A DNA stretch of 52,746 nt, from positions 70,414 to 123,159 of the forward strand of contig CANGYO010000001.1 of the NCBI GenBank assembly GCA_947458095.1, written 5' to 3'. A program made the position numbers and the translations under genes. Source of the stretch: Vampirovibrionales bacterium (lineage in GTDB: Bacteria; Cyanobacteriota; Vampirovibrionia; Vampirovibrionales; JAJTHC01). Positions 34,965 to 42,805 of this stretch are shown here, piece by piece; position 1 is the stretch's first letter, and the number at the start of each line of letters is the position of its first letter. The notes under the pieces were generated by a model. That model searched no databases, was not told the origin of the DNA, and worked only from the letters and a program-made list of their open reading frames with translations.

Positions 34965-35001
34965 TATAGCAGCTTATAGAAAAGGCGATAAGGGGATTGT
35001 T

Positions 35002-35149
35002 ATACCAGTTCCCAGTTTGAATAGCGTATAGGCGGATTCTAGGAGCCTAGACTCGCAGATGTGTGAGGTGTACAGAGACGTACATAAGCACATCGAGAAT
35101 CGTAGCGACAACGAAGACGTCAGACGCTATTTAAAATGGGAATTGGTAT
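35002..35149 (+). repeat. 148-bp repeat family, copy A (complete)
   Basis: Terminal inverted repeats of about 26 bp start ATACCAGTTCCCAG and end TGGGAATTGGTAT. The core can fold as a nested stem: GATTCT with AGAATC, CTC with GAG, GATGTG with CACATC, TGTAC with GTACA around loop AGAGAC, plus a local hairpin TCTAGG-AG-CCTAGA. It is nearly identical to the copy at 49645. Its right end touches the rnhB stop codon. Confidence 0.85.
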
Positions 35150-35946
35150 TACTTGAATCCGCCAATACTATAGCTGGGACGATGATAAGCCGTAAGACCT
35201 CGCTGTTTTATGGCTTGACGATGTTCTAGGGTGGCATACCCCATATTACTTGCCCAACCATACTCAGGAAAATCCATCGCCACTGAACGCACCCATTCGT
35301 CCCGATGCTCTTTGGCAACAATGGATGCCATTGCAATTAAGGCACTTTGAGCATCTCCTTTTACAATGGGGCTTTGCTGATGCGACGTAATACTGGGGAT
35401 GCGGTCTCGACCGTCCATTAAATAATGACAGCGAGAGATCGCCTCTTCTTCAAGGTGAGCAAACAACGTGTCAATCGCACGTTGCACGGCAAGCATCGAA
35501 GCCCCGATGATATTATGCTCAGCAATTTCTTCAGGCGTGGCTTGCCCAATGCCGACATGACAAAGATCTAAAATGGCTGGTAACAAAGCGTGTCGTTGCT
35601 TGGCGGTGAGTTTTTTAGAATCGTTAATGCCGACTAAAGACAGTCTCTCGTCTAAAACGCAAGACGAGTCAATGGACTTCCAACACACGGCAGATGCCAC
35701 CACATCGCCGATGAGGCTACCTCGTCCCACCTCATCACAGCCTACCAGTACAGTATTAGGGTCTAATGTTTGAGCCAATGCCTCGTCAAAAGCAAGCAGT
35801 CTCGTCAAGCGAGCTTCGGCGGATGCTTTACTAGATTTGACAAGTTCCTTACTGAGCAGGCGGGACTTCAAAGCAGAGTCCTCCCAATTGCCCTTGTCGC
35901 ACATCCACCAATAAGCGGTGGGCAGCCCGTTGAATATCGGCAACAC
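35149..35946 (-). CDS. rnhB: Ribonuclease HII
   Basis: RNase HII cuts RNA in RNA-DNA hybrids and single misincorporated ribonucleotides. The signature DEVGRG (71-76) carries two catalytic acids; further Asp residues follow in INDSKKL and YLMDGRD. The catalytic domain of about 195 residues is complete and is preceded by a helical N-terminal extension as in Bacillus RNase HII. The start is uncertain: GTG 35946 or TTG 35943 behind a G-rich site, or ATG 35904. In each case the gene overlaps the end of rbgA (35849) by 55-98 bp, suggesting coupled translation. Confidence 0.92.
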   Translation of the reverse strand: MLPIFNGLPTAYWWMCDKGNWEDSALKSRLLSKELVKSSKASAEARLTRLLAFDEALAQTLDPNTVLVGCDEVGRGSLIGDVVASAVCWKSIDSSCVLDERLSLVGINDSKKLTAKQRHALLPAILDLCHVGIGQATPEEIAEHNIIGASMLAVQRAIDTLFAHLEEEAISRCHYLMDGRDRIPSITSHQQSPIVKGDAQSALIAMASIVAKEHRDEWVRSVAMDFPEYGWASNMGYATLEHRQAIKQRGLTAYHRPSYSIGGFK

Positions 35947-36742
35947 CCCCCTTTTGAATCAGATTACTCAACGTGGCAATACGTTCAAGGCTCCAAGTCG
36001 TTTGAGCTTCTTCGGGCGAAGGGTTCCCATATTTTTGACGGAGCAAATGCGGATAATGCTCGTCAAAATAACCCAAGCAAAAGCGAGCGATTTCTTCGTC
36101 GTCAAAGCTTTTTTCACCAATAGAAGACACCAACGCCAACCAGTGAGCGTCTTCTTGACGCTCTAGTTTCGGCGGTAAAATACCGGGACTGTCTAGCAAT
36201 TCCACCTGCGGATGCACCCGCACCCACTGCGTTTGCCGTGTTACCCCCGCCTTATGCCCCGTATGCACCTTTTTCTTGCCGATTAAGCCGTTAATCAAGC
36301 TGGATTTACCCACATTCGGCATGCCCATCATCATGGTACGAATCGGGCGAGGCTTTAGCCCTTTTGCCACCCAACGGGCTTGAGCCTCTGCACCTTCAGC
36401 CAAAATGGCGGCAATTAAGGCTTTTTTGGCTTGACTGTCTCGCTGAGCATCGACACTTAACACATGTTCACCCCTGCCTTTGAAGTAATCCACCCAGGCA
36501 TCTAGGAGGCTGGCATCGGCGAGATCACGCTTATTCAGCACGGTCACCAAAGGCTTTTGGCGATCCACCACACGCTGGCGAATATCAGGGTGTCGACTCA
36601 TCAGGGGCATGCGGGCATCTAGCACTTCTACGACGACATCCACCGTTTGCAGGTGCTGATTGAATTCTCTGTCCCATTTGGCCATGTGACCGGGGTACCA
36701 ATGGAGTTGAAACGCTTGTTCTTGGGGGAGATTGTTGATCAT
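35849..36742 (-). CDS. rbgA: Ribosome biogenesis GTPase RbgA (YlqF)
   Basis: Circularly permuted GTPase needed for late 50S subunit assembly. The motif order G4-G5-G1-G2-G3 is seen: NKRD at 70-73, SVDAQ near 96, GMPNVGKSS at 140-148, a G2 Thr in GVTRQTQ and DSPG at 184-187. The N-terminal WYPGHMAK motif is characteristic. Length 297 fits, including the C-terminal helical domain. It overlaps rnhB, which follows on the same strand; the rbgA-rnhB pair is also found in Bacillus. Confidence 0.95.
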   Translation of the reverse strand: MINNLPQEQAFQLHWYPGHMAKWDREFNQHLQTVDVVVEVLDARMPLMSRHPDIRQRVVDRQKPLVTVLNKRDLADASLLDAWVDYFKGRGEHVLSVDAQRDSQAKKALIAAILAEGAEAQARWVAKGLKPRPIRTMMMGMPNVGKSSLINGLIGKKKVHTGHKAGVTRQTQWVRVHPQVELLDSPGILPPKLERQEDAHWLALVSSIGEKSFDDEEIARFCLGYFDEHYPHLLRQKYGNPSPEEAQTTWSLERIATLSNLIQKGGVADIQRAAHRLLVDVRQGQLGGLCFEVPPAQ

Positions 36743-36808
36743 AGGGTTTCTTTTTTCTTTTGTGAGTGAGCTTCTAGTCTACCATAAACAGGAAAGCACA
36801 TGATGTAT

Positions 36809-36827
36809 AGAAAGCTCTGCAAAAGTC
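36809..36827 (+). repeat. Solitary terminal repeat of the 268-bp element
   Basis: AGAAAGCTCTGCAAAAGTC, followed by CAAAAAA, matches the left terminus of the element at 49303 with one mismatch. No partner end is found nearby. Confidence 0.6.
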
Positions 36828-36838
36828 AAAAAATACAC

Positions 36839-36918
36839 CGTCATTGCGAGTGAAACGAAGCAATCTGTCCACCACTTGCGGCGTTTTTACAGATTGCCAC
36901 GCTACGCTCGCAATGACG
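36839..36918. repeat. Palindromic hairpin element H1
   Basis: An 80-bp inverted repeat with ends CGTCATTGCGAG / CTCGCAATGACG and an inner pairing between GCAATCTG and CAGATTGC. Elements of this look are widespread in intergenic regions of many bacteria. Nearly the same element is at 41395. Confidence 0.8.
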
Positions 36919-36939
36919 AAAATCCCTTTCGCATCAACA

Positions 36940-36969
36940 AACAGGGAAGAACCTTCGTTCTTCCCTGTT
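36940..36969 (-). terminator. Terminator of the NarL-type regulator gene
   Basis: A perfect 13-bp stem, AACAGGGAAGAAC / GTTCTTCCCTGTT, with a 4-nt loop lies 20 bp past the stop codon. On the minus strand it is followed by a T-rich tail. Confidence 0.8.
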
Positions 36970-36989
36970 ATTACATTATTTTAAAACGA

Positions 36990-37709
36990 CTACACCACGC
37001 TAGGCAATTTGTCGCTGGTATCCACCAAACCAAACTTCAAGGCGTACAAAACGGCTTGGGTACGATCGTTCACCTGCAATTTTTGGAAAATATTGTTCAC
37101 ATGGGTTTTGACCGTGGTTTCAGAAATCACCAAGCGATCGGAAATGCTCTTATAGGTCAAGCCTTCCGTCAACAATTTCAAGACCTCTTTCTCTCGAGAC
37201 GTCAACTGGCTCAACAAGGCTTGACGATGCGGGTCAGGCTTCGACACCTTCTGCACAATCGTGTGGAACTCGTCAAAGAATTTGGTGGCAATGCTGGTCG
37301 GCATGAAGATGCGTCCTGCATTGATGTCTTCTAAGGCACGCATGAGCTGTGTGGTAATCATGGTTTTGAGGATGTAGCCTCGACCGCCTGCACGCATGGC
37401 TTTGTAGACGGTGTCAGGGTCGTCACTACCCGTGAGGGTTAAAATTTTGATTTCAGGCTTTTTCACTAGAATCTGTTGAATAGCTGAAATACCGTCTAGT
37501 TCTGGCATGTTCATATCCATGAGTACGATGTCAACTTCTGTATGCCCGACCCGACGCACGGCTTCGTCACCATTGCTACAAATCCCCACCACCTTGTGCA
37601 TGGATTGCAGTTCAATCAACTGCTTAATGCCTGCGGCGTGATTGGCGTTGTCATCGACCACCATAATGCGTAAAATGGGGGCTTGTAATTCGTTTTGATT
37701 TAGCGTCAT
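36990..37709 (-). CDS. NarL/FixJ-family response regulator
   Basis: 239 residues. Receiver domain with acidic pair VVDD (17-20), phosphoacceptor Asp65 in VLMDMNMPELDG, Thr/Ser in LTLTGSDD and Lys115 in YILKTMI. The C-terminal LuxR-type helix-turn-helix (about 168-230) reads LTSREKEVLKLL and SDRLVISETTVKTHVNNI. AAGGAGAG upstream of the ATG supports the start. No kinase is adjacent; the GAF kinase at 45922 is a possible partner but nothing proves it. A strong terminator follows, so it is a single-gene unit. Confidence 0.93.
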   Translation of the reverse strand: MTLNQNELQAPILRIMVVDDNANHAAGIKQLIELQSMHKVVGICSNGDEAVRRVGHTEVDIVLMDMNMPELDGISAIQQILVKKPEIKILTLTGSDDPDTVYKAMRAGGRGYILKTMITTQLMRALEDINAGRIFMPTSIATKFFDEFHTIVQKVSKPDPHRQALLSQLTSREKEVLKLLTEGLTYKSISDRLVISETTVKTHVNNIFQKLQVNDRTQAVLYALKFGLVDTSDKLPSVV

Positions 37710-38078
37710 GGACGGTATCTCTCCTTTTTGGTCAAGCTAGGGGGTAAATTGTTGATGTTGTGGAGCAAGCACTTTCATGGCGACACGGCATGATGGCTTG
37801 CAGATTTTTTCAATTCCCTTATTCACAACGTGCGGAAGTTGTCGCCCTTCACTTGAAGGAGGGTCAAAAACTTATGGCATACTGTAAGTATAGGAGCTTA
37901 TGGGGCTTTTGAAAATAACCTGGCGGTTTATACCCTCCGTGTGATGTAGATTTGTGGAAGATACACCGCAAAGAGGATGTAACACAGCAACGTACTTTTC
38001 GCCCTTCTTTGTAAAGAAATTGTAACATTCTTTTCAGAAAAGGGCGACTACTGGGTAACACAAGAAGCAATGGAACGC
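37710..38078. other. Intergenic region with large hairpin
   Basis: The region holds a long inverted repeat, TCGCCCTT (37999-38006) with AAGGGCGA (38040-38047), with partial inner pairing, just past the end of the GNAT-like gene. It may be that gene's terminator, though no T-run follows on either strand. A 68-codon minus-strand frame lacks any family or start signal. The rest is the leader of the regulator gene. Confidence 0.4.
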
Positions 38079-38789
38079 TTAAGGGGTGATTGTATTGCCA
38101 TCTCCGAGTCCTGAAATAACAAGGGCTTGGGGTTTAGGACGCTTGAAAATTTTTATATGCTTCATTCTTCTCTCAACCCAACTAGACAAACGTGAATAGT
38201 CTTCTTTTAATTTAGCATAACCTTCTGTCACCTGTTGAAATCCAACATGTTCATAAAATCCTTTTAAAGGTTTTAAGTCTATCCAACCATTATTTAAAAA
38301 TACTTTTGAATACCATTGGTCTGACGCTTTTGCAACTTCTACCGTGCTAGGTTTACCTTCTGCAACAAGAAAGCTAGCTAATAATGAACCACCCACTCCT
38401 GTCTGAAATGAAACAAGATCTTCTAAACGAAGTGTCTTCGTGTTTCTTTGTCCTAATAAAACCCCTTGTAGTTGTTGTCTTTGATCTAATGCCAAATATA
38501 CACAATGTGCCCCTTTTCCTGAAGGCAGTTTTGCAATGGTAGAATCTAATAAACTGTGTACAGGTGATTCTGATAAAGATATAAGATATGGTCTTAAAGC
38601 CAGAAGAGTTTCTAAATCTTGAGTGTGATAGTGGTCGCCAATTTTATAAATATTTATTCCTATTTTAGGGCAAGCGGCAACAAGAGTAGCCCCTTGACGT
38701 TGAGAAGCATCCACAGGAGGACCATACAAAGCATGACGACCATTTAAAATATGCACAAAAAAGAAACCCATGTTTAAAAGCAATAACAA
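38079..38789 (-). CDS. GNAT-like acetyltransferase (weak), low G+C
   Basis: 236 residues. The middle and C-terminal parts follow the GNAT order: a strand with GAHCVYLALDQRQQLQGVLLGQ, a region replacing the acetyl-CoA loop (FQTGVGGSLLASFLVAEG), and the typical late motif GFYEHVGFQQV. The classical Q/RxxGxG/A loop is not clean, so activity is uncertain. The first 10-15 residues are hydrophobic; the start could be 38789 or the ATG at 38771, neither with a clear ribosome site. The base composition is A+T-rich compared with purB beside it, suggesting foreign origin. Confidence 0.55.
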   Translation of the reverse strand: MLLLLNMGFFFVHILNGRHALYGPPVDASQRQGATLVAACPKIGINIYKIGDHYHTQDLETLLALRPYLISLSESPVHSLLDSTIAKLPSGKGAHCVYLALDQRQQLQGVLLGQRNTKTLRLEDLVSFQTGVGGSLLASFLVAEGKPSTVEVAKASDQWYSKVFLNNGWIDLKPLKGFYEHVGFQQVTEGYAKLKEDYSRLSSWVERRMKHIKIFKRPKPQALVISGLGDGNTITP

Positions 38790-38828
38790 TTACAGATATA
38801 AAAAAGGCTCAATCTAAACTTGTGCTAG

Positions 38829-40136
38829 CTAGACCAACATTGGCTTAGGGAAACGGGCAAACATCACATCAATGTGCTGGAGCAACGGCGACGGGTCAAA
38901 ACACGCGTCAATCGACTCTGCACTTAACACGGCAAGCACGTCCTGATCTGCTAAAATGTTCTGACGAAAATGCCCGCCTTCCACATTCCACGCCGCATGG
39001 GCATTGCGTTGCACCCACCGATACGCCGTTTCTCGGCTCACCCCAGCGTCAATCAACGCTAGTAACACACGCTGGCTAAAAATCACCCCGCCGTAAATGT
39101 TCATGTTGCGTGCCATGTTCTGCGGAAACACTACCAAGTGTTGCATCACCGTGTTAAAACGATTCAACATATAGTGCAGTAGCGTAAAGGCATCAGGCAC
39201 CACAATACGTTCGACCGAAGAATGTGAAATGTCTCGTTCATGCCACAAGACCACATTTTCCATGCAGGGCAAAGCATACGAGCGAATCAAGCGTGCCAAA
39301 CCCGTGATGTTCTCGCTCGAAATGGGGTTGCGTTTATGCGGCATGGCAGAAGAGCCTTTCTGCCCTTTGGCGAAGGCTTCTTCCACTTCCAAGACATCCG
39401 TTCGTTGCAGATTGCGTATTTCCACCGCCATTTTTTCAAGCGAAGAAGCGAGTAACGCAAACGCGTTCATCAAACTCGCGAGGCGGTCTCGTTGAATGAC
39501 TTGGGTAGACGCTTTCACGGCGTCGAGTCCTAGAGCCTTACAGGTCAAGGCTTCCACTTGCGGACTCAAGTGGGCGTAAGTCCCCATGGCACCTGAAATC
39601 ATGCCCACACGACATTCTTCAAAGCCTGCTTCGATGCGAGCCGCGGCTCGTTCGAGTTCATCCACCCACACGAGCAATTTGGCGCCGAAGGTAATGGGTT
39701 CGCCGTGTATGCCGTGGCTACGCCCGACCATTACCGTGTACTGCTGTTCCCACGCCCGTTCGAGCAAGGTATTTTTAAGGGCGTTCAATTTTTCCAACAA
39801 AACAGGTTTAGCCGTTTGAATCTGCACGTTTAAGGCGGTGTCGATCAAATCGCTAGAGGTCATACCCAAATGCACAAAGCGACTGTTTTCACCCACATAT
39901 TCCGCCACATTCGTCAAAAAAGCGATGACATCGTGACGCACTTCTTCTTCAATTTCATCAATGCGAGCGATATTGTATTGAGCCTTTTCCCGCACTTCAG
40001 CCGTCACCCCTTCAGGCACGTTGCCAAGGGCTTCATGGGCTTCAAGGGCGGCGAGTTCTACCAGCAACCATGCGTCGAACTTGGCTTCAGGCGTCCATAG
40101 GGCGGACATCGCAGGCAGGGAATAGCGTTCAATCAT
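38829..40136 (-). CDS. purB: Adenylosuccinate lyase PurB
   Basis: Catalyses two fumarate-releasing steps of purine synthesis. The family signature SSAMPHKRNP (about 260-270) holds the mobile catalytic loop. TSSDLIDTALNVQ and GRSHGIHGEPITFG contain the other conserved active-site residues. The ATG at 40136, starting MIERYSLPAMSALWT as in other PurB proteins, has AGGAG ten bases upstream, so the longer reading from 40190 is rejected (435 residues). Confidence 0.96.
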   Translation of the reverse strand: MIERYSLPAMSALWTPEAKFDAWLLVELAALEAHEALGNVPEGVTAEVREKAQYNIARIDEIEEEVRHDVIAFLTNVAEYVGENSRFVHLGMTSSDLIDTALNVQIQTAKPVLLEKLNALKNTLLERAWEQQYTVMVGRSHGIHGEPITFGAKLLVWVDELERAAARIEAGFEECRVGMISGAMGTYAHLSPQVEALTCKALGLDAVKASTQVIQRDRLASLMNAFALLASSLEKMAVEIRNLQRTDVLEVEEAFAKGQKGSSAMPHKRNPISSENITGLARLIRSYALPCMENVVLWHERDISHSSVERIVVPDAFTLLHYMLNRFNTVMQHLVVFPQNMARNMNIYGGVIFSQRVLLALIDAGVSRETAYRWVQRNAHAAWNVEGGHFRQNILADQDVLAVLSAESIDACFDPSPLLQHIDVMFARFPKPMLV

Positions 40137-40256
40137 GGGGGTGAGGCTCCTATAAATACGTCTTGAGGTGAAGGAAGAAAGAGGGGGCATCTGTCATAAT
40201 TATATAGAAAACAGGGATCCATTGCAAAGATTGTGCCTAAACAAGAGGGAAAGACC

Positions 40257-41135
40257 ATGTTCAAACACTTATTTTCATTCGTTGGCGTGGTGTTACTTTC
40301 GGCCTTAATGGTCGGCGTCAGTGCTTCTGCGTGGGGAGCCGACTATAAAGGGGAGTATAAACGCCCCCCCAACCCCGAAACGGATCCTAAAGCCACCCTC
40401 GTTTTAGCTGTTGAACCCCAACACAAAGACGCCAAAGCCTACGGCGACTTAGGCACGCTTATTGGCGGGGTGCTGACTCGCAATTTAGCCCTTGCCTTAA
40501 AGGGGCAAGGCAAGCAGTCGTATTTGTCGCCGTTGCAAGCCACCGAAGCCTATCGTATTGGCAATAAGCTCAATGAGCAAGCTCGATTTTTAAGCAAAAT
40601 GAACAGTAAAGCCAATTTCGGCATTACCGATATGAAGGGCTTAAATAGTGCCTTGTGTAAAACCTACAAAGAACTCTGTGCGTCGTCATCCCTAGCGTTT
40701 ACAGGGGTGGATCGGGTCTTGGTGGTACGAGCCGACTTAGATTTTACCCGTCCGTACCGTCCGCCGTCTCGCTGGAAACGTATTACCAGCTGGTTTGAAG
40801 GTAATTTAAACGAAGAAGCCATGGGCTATGTGGATGTGGACATTCAGCGTTTTGACCGCAGTTCAACAGGTCTGTATCAAGTCGTGCATCAGTGGCAGGG
40901 CGAGTTTCGCTTGCCGACCGATCGCATGGTGGGTGCCACGCTTTCCGTCTATGACGAGCCTTCCGCCAATACATGGGTGAGTCGTTTGGGGCATGAGGTC
41001 TTTCAGGAATACTGGAAAGCCACGGCTCAAGATTATGGGGTGATTCGCAATGTGAATCCCATAAATAAGTTGAAGGTTCCGCCGAAAGAGGCGTGGGATT
41101 TGGATGAGTCGAAGTTTGAGTCCTATCACAAGTAG
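40257..41135 (+). CDS. Hypothetical secreted protein
   Basis: 292 residues with a typical signal peptide (LFSFVGVVLLSALMVGVSASAWGA) and no later membrane helix. The mature part starts with a Pro/Lys-rich stretch, then a mixed alpha/beta region with LVLAVEPQHKDAKAYGDLG and GVDRVLVVRADLDFTRPY. I do not recognise the family. AGGGAAAGACC before the ATG at 40257 supports that start over one eight codons earlier. It is probably periplasmic. It is followed by repeats rather than another gene. Confidence 0.75.
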   Translation: MFKHLFSFVGVVLLSALMVGVSASAWGADYKGEYKRPPNPETDPKATLVLAVEPQHKDAKAYGDLGTLIGGVLTRNLALALKGQGKQSYLSPLQATEAYRIGNKLNEQARFLSKMNSKANFGITDMKGLNSALCKTYKELCASSSLAFTGVDRVLVVRADLDFTRPYRPPSRWKRITSWFEGNLNEEAMGYVDVDIQRFDRSSTGLYQVVHQWQGEFRLPTDRMVGATLSVYDEPSANTWVSRLGHEVFQEYWKATAQDYGVIRNVNPINKLKVPPKEAWDLDESKFESYHK

Positions 41136-41146
41136 GGGTAATTTCC

Positions 41147-41255
41147 GACACACGAAAGGCGATTTCTGGCACACAAAACCCTCGTTCTTGTCACACGAAA
41201 CCTGCTTTTTTGACACATAAAACCTTTGTTTCTGACACACGAAACCCTGTTTTTG
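41147..41255 (+). repeat. Tandem array of a 22-bp unit, locus 1 (5 units)
   Basis: Five consecutive units of 21-22 bp. The first half is constant (GACACA, then C/T, A/G, AAA); the second half varies in sequence but stays T-rich. The array begins 11 bp after a stop codon. The period is not a multiple of three, so no frame repeats in register and the array is unlikely to be coding. Confidence 0.85.
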
Positions 41256-41394
41256 GGGATCCTTCACATGCGTTCAGGATGACGAGTTCAAGTGTGGTCT
41301 TCAATTTTCAAGGGACTACTCTTTTTTATTGTGACACGTTTTCAACGTGTCGCCTAGTGCTGAAAACCCACGTTTTATAGAAGGAAGTGAGTTT
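41256..41394 (+). repeat. Conserved tail of the 22-bp array (locus 1)
   Basis: The sequence from GGATCCTTCACATGCGTTC to about 41376 is shared with the tail at 52364-52490, including TCAATTTTCAA, ACTACTCTTTTT, GTCGCCT, TAGTGCT and ACGTTTT. It includes half of an H-type hairpin (to about 41284) and a perfect 8-bp stem GACACGTT/AACGTGTC (41333-41351) found only here. Confidence 0.65.
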
Positions 41395-41473
41395 CGTCAT
41401 TGCGAGTGAAACGAAGCAACCTGTAAACCAATGCGACGTTTCTACAGATTGCCACGCTACGCTCGCAATGACG
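41395..41473. repeat. Palindromic hairpin element H2
   Basis: A 79-bp inverted repeat with CGTCATTGCGAG / CTCGCAATGACG ends, almost identical to H1 at 36839. It lies between the tail of the 22-bp array and the leader of the EF-hand gene. Confidence 0.8.
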
Positions 41474-41627
41474 TTGGATTATTCCATAGTCTTTTTGTTT
41501 TTATAAACGAATGTAACAATTTATCAATTTGGGGGTGACGGGAACCTTTATTAAGGCACAACCGCTTTCAAGAAAAAGCGAATCCCCTTTTGTTCACCCC
41601 CCCCTAACCCCAGAGAGAATATAAATA

Positions 41628-42689
41628 ATGACTAACTTTTTAACGAATATTTTAGGTGCTATTACTGGTGCTAACCCAGCAAAGAAAGAACCAAAGACCG
41701 AAACCACCAAAACAGAAACAGAAGAAGCTAAAAGACTAACAGAAGCTTATCAAGGTGCCGCCACATACATTGTCGATGAATTTGGTACAGGATCAAAATT
41801 AAATCGAAAAGCTCTTCAAGAATCTTCACTTTTAACAGGTGTCAATAAAACTAATAAAGCTAAAGTAGCTGAATTTTTAGGAACTCTTTCGATGACAGAA
41901 GTTGCTAAACTACTTAGATCCGCCGATAATAATAGAGATGGCAAAGTAACCCCTCAAGAACGTGCGAGGTTCATGAATGGTTTGGTTGCTCAAATTGAAA
42001 ATGGAGCAAGTCCCGAACGGATTCAAGCTGGCATCAATGCCAAATTTCTTAAAAACGGTGGCGAGGTCCCTGATGCTAAAAGAAAAGAATGGATCGCCGA
42101 ATTCAAGGAATTCGACATTCCTGAATCCGCTTACACGCCTAAAAAAGCCACCAAAGAAACAGACCCTGCAAACGATCCGCCAAACTTCGACTTTGAAAGT
42201 CTTGCGGGACTGATAACGCCTTTAATAAACAAGAAGTATGAGACGTCTTCCACAGAAAAGAATGTTAATCAGGCTTCGATAAATACTCAAAAGTTGAAGG
42301 ATTTACAAGCACAACAACAAATCTTATTAAGTCAAGCTTCGACTTTAACGCCTTCCTTGGGTATGCCAAATACTTTAGGCACAATCCCTACTTTACCCAC
42401 GCCTACCCTAGCAGACTTCTTGCAACCTCCCCTACTCGCAGGAGGCAATAGCTTTCCAACCGCAATGCCTGCTCAAACAACCTTTGCTCAACCTTTGGCA
42501 CAACAGCAACCGTTTACCTTCGCTCCAGCCCCTGTTGCACCAGTACAACCGTTTGCCTATACGCCACCAGCTCAAATGGCTCCAGTTCAGTTGTCTACAG
42601 CATGGATGCCTCAAGCCACTGTCGCACAAGCTCAAGTCCCTGTCGCACCAAACTTGGTCGCACAAGCACAAAGCAACGGCGGTTGGTAA
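41628..42689 (+). CDS. EF-hand protein with Pro/Gln/Ala-rich tail, unknown function
   Basis: 353 residues, no signal peptide. After a charged Thr/Glu/Lys N terminus (about 17-40), a helical domain contains one canonical calcium-binding EF-hand loop, D100-N-N-R-D-G-K-V-T-P-Q-E111, with acidic or polar residues at positions 1, 3, 5 and 12 and Gly at 6. A Lys-rich linker follows, and from about 250 the protein is almost only Pro, Ala, Gln, Thr and Leu, with repeats such as VAPVQPFAYTPPAQ. I do not know the family. The tail resembles flexible surface or scaffold regions. The leader between 41474 and 41627 carries a TGTAACAATT motif. A terminator follows. Confidence 0.72.
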   Translation: MTNFLTNILGAITGANPAKKEPKTETTKTETEEAKRLTEAYQGAATYIVDEFGTGSKLNRKALQESSLLTGVNKTNKAKVAEFLGTLSMTEVAKLLRSADNNRDGKVTPQERARFMNGLVAQIENGASPERIQAGINAKFLKNGGEVPDAKRKEWIAEFKEFDIPESAYTPKKATKETDPANDPPNFDFESLAGLITPLINKKYETSSTEKNVNQASINTQKLKDLQAQQQILLSQASTLTPSLGMPNTLGTIPTLPTPTLADFLQPPLLAGGNSFPTAMPAQTTFAQPLAQQQPFTFAPAPVAPVQPFAYTPPAQMAPVQLSTAWMPQATVAQAQVPVAPNLVAQAQSNGGW

Positions 42690-42714
42690 TCTCGCTCATC
42701 CCCGAATCTCGCAG

Positions 42715-42743
42715 ACGCCTCTTTACTGAACAAGAGGCGTTTT
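42715..42743 (+). terminator. Rho-independent terminator of the EF-hand gene
   Basis: A perfect 9-bp stem, ACGCCTCTT / AAGAGGCGT, with an 8-nt loop is directly followed by TTTG, 26 bp past the stop codon. Confidence 0.8.
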
Positions 42744-42805
42744 GCCTTGTCTATTTAACGCTTTCATACGATAATAAACGCATCGTTGTGTGAAAGGAAA
42801 TGCCC

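Noticed and set aside
37864-38070. 68-codon minus-strand frame
   Set aside because: No start signal or family; it includes the large hairpin 37999-38047.
41147-41255. CRISPR-like array
   Set aside because: Units are only 22 bp and directly adjoining, the constant part is about 11 bp and degenerate, and no cas genes are present.
40783-41267. Minus-strand frames over the secreted-protein gene end and array 1
   Set aside because: They are antisense to a gene with signal peptide and correct start; the FVCQK-like repeats are a by-product of the 22-bp units.
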